NCBI GenBank assembly: GCA_036338435.1
Contig: JAYZCG010000046.1
Location: 1 to 64,000 of the forward strand
DNA from: JAPYTY01 sp036338435
Lineage (GTDB): Bacteria > Acidobacteriota > UBA6911 > RPQK01 > JADFOI01
Length of the DNA: 64,000 nucleotides
Direction: 5' to 3'
The notes under the pieces are model-generated. The model was not told where the DNA came from and did not search any database. It worked only from the letters and a program-made list of their open reading frames with translations. This document shows positions 55,862 to 62,996 of this stretch, piece after piece. The first letter of the stretch is position 1. Each line of letters begins with the position of its first letter. The position numbers were made by a program, and so were the translations under genes.

Positions 55862-57013
55862 ATGAAAATTCACAGATCAATCCTGACGCTATCTGCCGCC
55901 CATTTCTTCATTGACGCCTACGCCAGCATGTTAGGGGTATTTCTTCCTTTTCTGCGTGAATCTCTAAACCTAACCTTGACCGAAGCGGGGATTTTGGGTG
56001 GTGCCCTAGTCTTTTCTAGTTCTTTGATGCAGCCCATTTACGGATATCTTTCTGATCGCCTACGCCACAAGATATTCGTAGCTCTTAGCCCGGCAATTTC
56101 AGGAATCTTTATCTGCTCCCTAGGCATTGCCCCGAACTTCTATTCTCTTCTATTGCTGGTTGTCCTAGGAGGAGTTGGTATCGCAGCATTCCATCCCCAA
56201 GGTGCATCAGTTACAAGAGAACTTTCCAGCAACCGCCCCGGATATCAGATGTCAGTATTCATCGCAGGTGGAATGATTGGTTACGGAATCGGGCCACTTT
56301 ACATCACTGCCGTAATTACATTGGCCGGCCTGCAACAAAGCTACTGGGCAGCAGTACCAGGAATATTAGTGAGCATCTACCTGCTACTATATGGCCCACA
56401 GCCTTCAAAAAAGATCCAACCAGTCGACCAAATCTACATCAAGGAACAGATCCTCCACAAAATCAGGCCGCTATTGGTACACTACTTCCTGGTCGTGGTC
56501 CGGTCCCTCAACCAGATGGTTTTTCTCGCGTTCCTCCCCCTATATTTCACGACGCAGGGACTGACGGTGCAAGAAGGAGCCCAGCACTTGAGTATATTCC
56601 TGCTAACCGGAGGAGTTACCGGGCTTTGGGGAGGTATCCTTGCCGACCGCATTGGAGGCAGGATTGTTTGTGCTATCTCCATGATTGGTTATGTTCCAGC
56701 TGCGCTAGCATTTCTTTTAACGACGGGACCTCTTTCAACCTTGATGTGTGCTCTCGCTGGAGGATTGCTTCTACTAGCTAACCCAGTTAATGTGGTCATG
56801 GCCCAAAGATTGATTCCTGAGGCCGCCAGTACAGTTGCGGCACTTATGATGGGTTTTGCCTGGGGGATTAGTGGTTTCGTCATTCCCATCATTGGGAGTT
56901 TCAGTGATGCCTTCAGTCTCCACACTACTCTGGTGTGGTTTGTAACGCTGACCGCACCCGGATCCATACTAGTTTTCTGGTTGCCCTCTCATCGGGCCGA
57001 AGCACGCCACTGA
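55862..57013 (+). CDS. MFS transporter, fosmidomycin-resistance (Fsr)-like
   Basis: This is a 12-helix major facilitator protein of 383 residues. HFFIDAYASMLGVFLPFLRESL at the N terminus matches the Fsr family (ahFxxDxxxG pattern). YGYLSDRLRHKIFVAL is the MFS loop motif, and LGGVGIAAFHPQGASVTREL is highly characteristic of Fsr-like proteins. The substrate is unknown; homologues confer fosmidomycin resistance. It is monocistronic on the plus strand, 107 bp from the queA start (divergent). Confidence 0.88.
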   Translation: MKIHRSILTLSAAHFFIDAYASMLGVFLPFLRESLNLTLTEAGILGGALVFSSSLMQPIYGYLSDRLRHKIFVALSPAISGIFICSLGIAPNFYSLLLLVVLGGVGIAAFHPQGASVTRELSSNRPGYQMSVFIAGGMIGYGIGPLYITAVITLAGLQQSYWAAVPGILVSIYLLLYGPQPSKKIQPVDQIYIKEQILHKIRPLLVHYFLVVVRSLNQMVFLAFLPLYFTTQGLTVQEGAQHLSIFLLTGGVTGLWGGILADRIGGRIVCAISMIGYVPAALAFLLTTGPLSTLMCALAGGLLLLANPVNVVMAQRLIPEAASTVAALMMGFAWGISGFVIPIIGSFSDAFSLHTTLVWFVTLTAPGSILVFWLPSHRAEARH

Positions 57014-57081
57014 GCTCATCCTGCTACTTGCAGAGTGAATAACCCTGGCGACGTTATGCTGTTGCTTGTTCCTCCCCAAAC

Positions 57082-57213
57082 GTGACCCTCGCCTTCGGCT
57101 GCCACCACGGCCATAACATAATCAAACTGGAATCCATTACACAAGAACAGGTCGAAAATGCACTAGAAAAAATTCCCAAACTGACTTTACGTCATACCCA
57201 TGTACTCAACTAG
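57082..57213 (+). other. Small unassigned ORF, possible gene remnant
   Basis: A GTG-started frame of 43 codons (TLAFGCHHGHNIIKLES near the start, ending in TLRHTHVLN) lies between the MFS gene and the 57231 gene. The frame stays open upstream for about 10 more codons without an ATG. It has protein-like composition with a Cys-His-His-x-His cluster, but no ribosome site is evident. It could be the tail of a decayed gene or a small protein. Confidence 0.35.
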
Positions 57214-57230
57214 GGAACCTAGGAGATTAC

Positions 57231-57506
57231 ATGAAACACATTGACTGGATTACGCTTGACTACATGGAGTTGTTCTGCCAGCAAAATCAGCTGGTTATCG
57301 GATGTAAATGTGGAGAGGGGGAACTGTGGATTTCTCCCTTGGGATCTCATCCATCAAACCTAACGTCCGACGAGGCACAGGGCATTTTGAGCCAGAGCGC
57401 CCAATTTGAGGTGAGGCGAGCTTTGGACGAAGATCTGGATCGATCGTCCTCTCACTTCTTGAATCGGAGGGAATTGGAGAAGCGAATTAGCCGCCTGATG
57501 AATTAA
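57231..57506 (+). CDS. Small hypothetical protein
   Basis: This 91-residue protein has an AGGAG ribosome site 6 bases before the ATG. It is acidic and soluble. CKCGEGELWISPLGSHPS (residues about 25-42) contains a CxC pair, and the C-terminal half is helical with SHFLNRRELEKRISRLM. I do not recognise the family. It follows the 57082 ORF by 17 bp and converges with the TPR lipoprotein 26 bp downstream. Confidence 0.55.
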   Translation: MKHIDWITLDYMELFCQQNQLVIGCKCGEGELWISPLGSHPSNLTSDEAQGILSQSAQFEVRRALDEDLDRSSSHFLNRRELEKRISRLMN

Positions 57507-57532
57507 GTGAATCTAGTGGGGAAAAAAAGGCA

Positions 57533-58297
57533 TTACTCTCCTAGCCCATAGAGTTCTATCAAATCGATGAAGTCCAGATCGTCCCTCAGTGGTTCAAACG
57601 CAACGTCCTCCATCAACCGTTGCCCATCTTCGAAGCCAGCGGACAAAGCCTTTCCCAAGTAGTCCAAGCAGACCTCCTTATTCCCCAGTTCAGCAAAGAT
57701 GCGAGACATCTGGTAAAGACGCTCGATGGTCATCTTCTCATCCTGGTAGGATAGTTCTATAGCGCCCGACTTTCCAAGGATTTCTGGATCCAGCAGGAGT
57801 GCTACCTGATAAATCTCCAGTCCTTCCTCATACTTGTCAGTTCTCAAATAAGCATGCCCTAGATTTACATAAAAATTAGCCTCATCTGGCTTTATTTTAA
57901 TTGCTTCCTTGAAAGAATTAATCGCCGACTGATTGAAGTCATTCGCCATGTGGATGATACCCCTTGTGTTGTGTGCAAAGGCGTAGTCGGGGGCCAGACG
58001 GATTGAGCGATTAATGGCCTCACCAGCCTGATGGAATTGATTTAAGCGAGAGTAAGCAATTGCCAACCGGTTAAAAATCACTTCATGATAAGGGTTTAGT
58101 CGAGTACCCTCCAAATATTTAAGGAGCGAGAAGTGTACCTGTCCTGCTAGTGCCAACTGGTCGCCTTCGGCCATTAAACGGTACGCCGCTAACACATTCT
58201 CACGGGAAACTGGAAGCTTTTTAATCCGCTCTGGGCCACCACACGAAGAAAAAGCCAGGATTGCGAGAAACAGAAGGACTCTGAAACGCGTGCCCAT
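57533..58297 (-). CDS. TPR-repeat lipoprotein
   Basis: From the ATG at 58297 the protein is 254 residues, with a lipoprotein signal LLFLAILAFSSCGGP (cysteine near residue 19). The frame extends to 58351, but the extra residues would bury the signal. Several TPR units follow (about 65-190): NRLAIAYSRLNQFHQAGEAINRSIRLAPDYAFAHN, then ANFYVNLGHAYLRTDKYEEGLEIYQVALLLDP. Such proteins are envelope scaffolds; a partner cannot be named. Confidence 0.8.
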   Translation of the reverse strand: MGTRFRVLLFLAILAFSSCGGPERIKKLPVSRENVLAAYRLMAEGDQLALAGQVHFSLLKYLEGTRLNPYHEVIFNRLAIAYSRLNQFHQAGEAINRSIRLAPDYAFAHNTRGIIHMANDFNQSAINSFKEAIKIKPDEANFYVNLGHAYLRTDKYEEGLEIYQVALLLDPEILGKSGAIELSYQDEKMTIERLYQMSRIFAELGNKEVCLDYLGKALSAGFEDGQRLMEDVAFEPLRDDLDFIDLIELYGLGE

Positions 58298-58523
58298 TGA
58301 TGTTATCTTACCACCGATCGCCTCCGTTGCAACGATGTAAGACAAATGCATATGTACACATCGCTTCAGCTAACAGTGATCTGCCACCCAACCACACCAT
58401 GCATCACACATGTGGTTTTGTCTTGCCCATTCTCAAACATCCGGCTCTTATTAGTGCGCGACAAAAATGTGTACCAACTTGGCGCTATCATCCTATTGCT
58501 CATCTATACAAATCTAGGTTAGA

Positions 58524-59174
58524 ATGCCCCCTACCTCTAATTACATAGTGATGGCCAAGGCAAAAGGCGTAGTACAAAAGGATCATGTAGCAATAGGAAC
58601 GATCCTTGGTCAGATTATCGACGAGTGGTATCAAAGAGTAGAGCCTCACTACCTTACTACAGGAGACGCAGAACTCAAGTTTTTCCACGATGCTATGGGT
58701 CACCGCATAAAATTCAACAAAGATGGACTTGACTTCACCTATGGCCTCAAGTGCTACGGTAGAGAAAGCGTGGAACAGTCGGGTAACTCAGATTGCATCA
58801 TTGAAATCAGTGTCAACAACAAGGTTCAAGGCTTCGACTATCAGGATTTTCAAGCTGCCTTGCTCGCCCACTATACGACAATGAAGGGAAATTCCATTAC
58901 CTCACCCGCGATACTTAAAACATGTTCCTATCAAGATGTCTTTGCCCTAGAACCTAATTTAGATGAGGCTTTCCGTGTTGAAAAGTATGAAGGAAAGGCC
59001 GACGTAATGTGTCTTTCCTTTCGTATTAACGCCCCCTTCGTCAAAAAAGTTGCGACCCCCGTTGCTGGCAAACAGCTTATCGAAGATTATTGTGTGGCCC
59101 CATTTCGTAGCATCTATGCCACTGTCTACCGTCGCCAGTCAAACTTGTTTTTTTCGTCACAACAATACGGGTAA
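58524..59174 (+). CDS. Hypothetical protein
   Basis: I do not recognise this 216-residue protein. It is soluble, with no signal peptide or membrane helix, and mixed alpha/beta. FFHDAMGHRIKFNKDGLDFTYGLKCYG (about 54-80) and CSYQDVFALEPNLDEAF look like conserved segments. An ATG at 58551 (MAKAKGVVQ) is a possible alternative start. No strong ribosome site precedes either. It is the first gene of a plus-strand group ending at 62086, but is 49 bp from the next gene. Confidence 0.55.
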   Translation: MPPTSNYIVMAKAKGVVQKDHVAIGTILGQIIDEWYQRVEPHYLTTGDAELKFFHDAMGHRIKFNKDGLDFTYGLKCYGRESVEQSGNSDCIIEISVNNKVQGFDYQDFQAALLAHYTTMKGNSITSPAILKTCSYQDVFALEPNLDEAFRVEKYEGKADVMCLSFRINAPFVKKVATPVAGKQLIEDYCVAPFRSIYATVYRRQSNLFFSSQQYG

Positions 59175-59223
59175 TTTGCCACCAAAATACTAAGGACTCC
59201 CTTCTGAGGGAGGATTACTACGG

Positions 59224-60183
59224 ATGAAATTTCCCAGAAGGAGTTTGCTCACCAGCTCACTCGCCAGCCTAGCCACCTCTGCTCTGAATATTCAAAAATT
59301 GTCGGGGCAATCAGTACCAACAGCTAAGTTCGTCAATGTAGACGGCATTCGAACCCGTTACTTTGAGCACGGCACAGGAAAAAACCTAGTATTAATTCAT
59401 GGTGGGCGTTTTGGCTTTCCCAGTTACTCAGCTGATGTCTGGGACCTCAACATTGCAGGCCTGAGTAAATACTTTCACGTGTACGCATTCGACAAGCTGG
59501 GACAAGGCTACACAGACAACCCCCCAAATGATGCCTCTTACACAAAAAGGGCATATGTTCATCATGCTCAAGGTTTTATTCGTGCCATGGGTATTAAACG
59601 GGTAAGTTTGGTGGGACACTCCATGGGTGCAATGGTTGCCGCTCGTATTGCCGTGGAAAATCCAGAACTTGTTGAAAATCTGATAATTTTGGATAGTAAC
59701 ACCCTGGCACCTCAAGATCCTTCTACGCCAAGGGGCTTCTACGACAAGGTCCTGGAGGGGGCCCCAGATCTCCCCACCAAAGAATACGTGCGGCGGGAAC
59801 CCGATGCCAACTCCTACTCAAACGCACACGTGACAGATGATTACGTGACCGCCATTTTGAAGATTGCTCTCTTGCCCAAGACAATTGAGGCTACCCAACA
59901 AGCTGTACGGCTAAATCCTCTGTTCTTCGAGGATTTGGCTAGCTTGAAAGCTGAGACCATGGAGTGGATTAAGGATGGCCGTCTAAAGGCACCAACCCTC
60001 ATTCTCTGGGGGTTCAACGACGTGTCAGCCCCAGTCATTCTCGGCATGCATCTACTCAGGGTCATTGCGCCAGTCGTGCCCCGCACCGACTTTCACGTGA
60101 TAAATGAGGCCGCCCATTATCTCTTCCGAGAAAAGTATGAGGAAGTAAATCACATCATCACTGATTTTATTCAAACTACATGA
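59224..60183 (+). CDS. Exported alpha/beta hydrolase with a Tat-type signal
   Basis: The N terminus KFPRRSLLTSSLASLATSAL has a twin-arginine and a hydrophobic stretch, suggesting Tat export. The hydrolase domain has VLIHGGRFG (residues about 56-64), the nucleophile elbow VGHSMGA with Ser133, an acid in WGFNDVSAP and the base histidine in EAAHYLFREKY. The length is 319 residues. It resembles meta-cleavage-product hydrolases and epoxide hydrolase-like proteins. It is followed 26 bp later by an exported amidohydrolase gene, so a periplasmic degradation unit is likely. Confidence 0.8.
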   Translation: MKFPRRSLLTSSLASLATSALNIQKLSGQSVPTAKFVNVDGIRTRYFEHGTGKNLVLIHGGRFGFPSYSADVWDLNIAGLSKYFHVYAFDKLGQGYTDNPPNDASYTKRAYVHHAQGFIRAMGIKRVSLVGHSMGAMVAARIAVENPELVENLIILDSNTLAPQDPSTPRGFYDKVLEGAPDLPTKEYVRREPDANSYSNAHVTDDYVTAILKIALLPKTIEATQQAVRLNPLFFEDLASLKAETMEWIKDGRLKAPTLILWGFNDVSAPVILGMHLLRVIAPVVPRTDFHVINEAAHYLFREKYEEVNHIITDFIQTT

Positions 60184-60208
60184 AAGATCTTAAAAAAGGG
60201 GGAAACAC

Positions 60209-62086
60209 ATGTTTGAACGAATGTGCTATTTCGGGTTAGTTATTTTTTTTCTGGGAATGGCTCCAGGTTTTGCTCAGGAGGAACCCGATATGATCTTGTA
60301 CAGCGGGAAAATCTTGACAGTTGATGAAGATTTTACCATAGCCGAAGCTGTAGCCATCAACAACGGAGAAATCACAGCTGTAGGCAATGATACTGAAGTC
60401 TTAAAGCAAGCAGGCCAGCATACAACGAAAATTGACCTGGAAGGAAAAACCGTTGTTCCAGGTCTTATCGACACCCACTCTCACGTGCAAAGTTATGCTG
60501 AACGATCCCATGGTGGGCAGTTGAGTTCAAAGCAGATGCAAAACTATCCAATCAATTTCAGGATCGTGCAATCAACTGAAGATGTAGTCAACCAAATCAG
60601 ACAAACCCTTAAAGCTATCGACGCCCAACCGGGAGAATGGATTCACTTCTCCTCTCGTGGAATCAGTGAGCATGAGCATGTGGAAATCCTATTCGACCAA
60701 CTGGATCGATGGGAATTGGACAAAGCAAGCCCAAATAATCCAATAGTTCTCTCGATGGGTATACCTATTGAGAATGGATATTTCATTAATAGCCTAGCCA
60801 TAGATATCCTCTGGAACAAGTATGGCGACTTCATTAACAGGTATGGTCGTTACTGGGTAGATGATCAGGGGAGACCTGACGGGCATCTCGAGCCTCCTGC
60901 CAGCCGTCTGGTAATGACAGAGTTCCGTCCTCAGCCTGCACCTGAGGACCTGGCACCCGTTTACAACAAGACGCTGGAAGAATGGAGTGCCATGGGAATT
61001 ACCACGATTTCTACCAAACTTCAAATAGAAGACGTTGAAGCCTACCGCTTGCTAGAAGCGAATGGGACATTAAAGGCCCGTATGGCTTATGGAGCCAATT
61101 GGCTCTTCGGGCGTCCGGACGTGGCAGACGGTCTGAAGAACACCAAAAGAGGAGAAGGCAGTACCATGGTGTGGATGTCATCGGTGACACCTGTTGGCTT
61201 GGATGGTAGTGGAGCCCGACAGTGTACTGCCCTAGAGAGAAACAACGATGCAGCCGGTGATCAGGGCACTATGGGCCTCTCTCTCATCGGGGCCTGGTAC
61301 CCCAACGGCCAGTGCCACCTGGATCTAGAGTACCGAGGCAGTGTGGGGCGAGGGGCCCCCATTAGTGGGAACTACTACCGCGAATGGCTTTTTGAAGTAG
61401 CGCAGCACAATCACCGAGTGGCTAATATGCATGTGGCGGGAGACCGGGCACAGGAACTCTACATCACGGCATTGGAACAGGTAAACCAGGAAAGACCTTC
61501 ATCGGTCCAGAACTGGGCGTTAGATCACTGCACTCTCGTTAATCCAGAAGACATTGCCCGAGCTGCCCGCATGGGTGTGGTATGGAGTTGTGCTCCTAAA
61601 TATATCGCCAATTATCCGAGTATTGCACGATCTTACGGAGAAGAAATTGCCAACCAATATCTGGTTCCAGTTAAAAGTATGATCGACGCTGGAATTCACG
61701 TAGCCTTTGAACTGGATCGAGATGCATATGTTTGGAGCGACCTGGAAATGCTGATCACACGTATGGTTGATGGAAATGTATTCGGTGCCCACGAGCGAAT
61801 AGATCGAGTGACCGCCCTAAAAATGCTCACTATTTGGGGCGCTGAATATGTCCTTCGAGAAAATCAACTAGGATCAATCGAACCAGGTAAGTTGGCGGAT
61901 CTAGTTGTTCTAGATCGGGACTATATGACCATCCCAGAGAAAGAAATTGCTAAAATCCAAGCACTGATGACAATTCTGGGGGGGGAAACGATGTACGTCC
62001 ATTCAGACTTTGCTGACGAAATAGACATAAGACCAGACAATGCGGTGATATCAACCTATCAAGCTCTCAAGGGTCGCTCCAACTGA
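60209..62086 (+). CDS. Exported metal-dependent amidohydrolase (YtcJ-like)
   Basis: This is a 625-residue amidohydrolase with a signal peptide (residues about 5-22). VVPGLIDTHSHVQSYAERSHGG (about 83-104) gives the HxH metal pair. The C-terminal part has ALKMLTIWGAEYVLREN and GSIEPGKLADLVVLDRDYM, as in the paralogue at 25649. The start follows AAAAAGGGGG with good spacing. The closest context is the exported hydrolase upstream. The substrate is unknown; cyclic amides or esters are typical for the superfamily. Confidence 0.87.
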   Translation: MFERMCYFGLVIFFLGMAPGFAQEEPDMILYSGKILTVDEDFTIAEAVAINNGEITAVGNDTEVLKQAGQHTTKIDLEGKTVVPGLIDTHSHVQSYAERSHGGQLSSKQMQNYPINFRIVQSTEDVVNQIRQTLKAIDAQPGEWIHFSSRGISEHEHVEILFDQLDRWELDKASPNNPIVLSMGIPIENGYFINSLAIDILWNKYGDFINRYGRYWVDDQGRPDGHLEPPASRLVMTEFRPQPAPEDLAPVYNKTLEEWSAMGITTISTKLQIEDVEAYRLLEANGTLKARMAYGANWLFGRPDVADGLKNTKRGEGSTMVWMSSVTPVGLDGSGARQCTALERNNDAAGDQGTMGLSLIGAWYPNGQCHLDLEYRGSVGRGAPISGNYYREWLFEVAQHNHRVANMHVAGDRAQELYITALEQVNQERPSSVQNWALDHCTLVNPEDIARAARMGVVWSCAPKYIANYPSIARSYGEEIANQYLVPVKSMIDAGIHVAFELDRDAYVWSDLEMLITRMVDGNVFGAHERIDRVTALKMLTIWGAEYVLRENQLGSIEPGKLADLVVLDRDYMTIPEKEIAKIQALMTILGGETMYVHSDFADEIDIRPDNAVISTYQALKGRSN

Positions 62087-62157
62087 TGTACATCCGCAGT
62101 TTGAATTATTCCCGTCCTAGATGGAACAGGTGATGCCGTTACATTGCGTCTTGCGCT

Positions 62158-62189
62158 GGGGAGTGAGCTGAGCTTAGCCCTCACTCCTC
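62158..62189. terminator. Hairpin between convergent amidohydrolase and cytochrome genes
   Basis: GGGGAGTGAG at 62158-62167 pairs with CTCACTCCTC at 62180-62189 (8 perfect pairs plus a wobble and one more), loop of 12. It lies in the 110-base gap between convergent stops. No T-run follows on either strand, so it is a weak or bidirectional terminator candidate. Confidence 0.4.
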
Positions 62190-62196
62190 AATCAAT

Positions 62197-62874
62197 TCAC
62201 TGGGAAGAAATGATGTCCGTTACCAGACTTTCTTCAATAACAGGACGGAAAATGTCCGTGAGCCAAGCTATGTGATCAGGATTGCTGCGATAGCTCTGCA
62301 AATCCTCATCACTCCTGAAGCCGGTCACTAACCCGTGAGTGTACTTTGAGTCTTTCTGTGCCACCTCGCCGACGAGCACTGATGCGACCTCGGAAATGTT
62401 CTGCAACATCTTCCTGCCGGCGTCCAGAATATGTTCAATCTGATCGACACTGACTGCTGGTTTAAAACGAAAGACCACCTGATGATAGATTGTAATATCT
62501 GCGGTAGGTAAAGCTGTGCTATCTACCGCATTATCCACCACTGACAGGGCAGGTGTTACGCCAAAATGAGCGGCAAGATAGCCGGAAATGATCTCCGCCT
62601 CCCGGTCCATGCCAGCTGAAATCCGCCCTAGCATATCGTAGACGGTTGCTTCCCATCCAACCTTTGTTTTTTGTTGACCAACGATAAGACCAAGTCCGTG
62701 ACAACTAGTACAGATGGTTTGGACGTATCCCTTGCCCTCGCCCGGGGGGAGTTGATCTGCTGGATCGGCGGTTCCCATCTGAGGTGAAGAGGATCCAGGA
62801 GCCCCAGAAATAGGAGTGCTAATGAAAAGTGCAAGGGTGAGACCGAAGAAAGTAAAGTAAGTTGTCGCTTTCAT
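62197..62874 (-). CDS. Exported monohaem cytochrome c domain fused to a Dabb (A/B barrel) domain
   Basis: A signal peptide (first about 25 residues) is followed by a small c-type domain with CTSCHG (haem binding; 62712-62698) and GWEATVYDM, then EIISGYLAAHFG. After a linker comes a second domain, IYHQVVFRFKPAVSVDQIEHIL, ending VTGFRSDEDLQSYRSNPDHIAWL, which matches the stress-response Dabb ferredoxin-like barrel. The frame extends to 62973, but the ATG at 62874 has AAGG 6 bases upstream and places the signal at the N terminus. It lies 122 bp downstream of the amidohydrolase-cytochrome gene. The fusion is unusual. Confidence 0.8.
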   Translation of the reverse strand: MKATTYFTFFGLTLALFISTPISGAPGSSSPQMGTADPADQLPPGEGKGYVQTICTSCHGLGLIVGQQKTKVGWEATVYDMLGRISAGMDREAEIISGYLAAHFGVTPALSVVDNAVDSTALPTADITIYHQVVFRFKPAVSVDQIEHILDAGRKMLQNISEVASVLVGEVAQKDSKYTHGLVTGFRSDEDLQSYRSNPDHIAWLTDIFRPVIEESLVTDIISSQ

Positions 62875-62996
62875 AATCATCCTTTTCCAGTGTTGGTTTG
62901 TAACTTCTTTGGAGCTGAGACATTCTACCAGAGAGAGAGGGTTACACCTTCGAAAAGTTCGGAGCACATCCAAACAACGGCTGAAACCTCGGGAGC

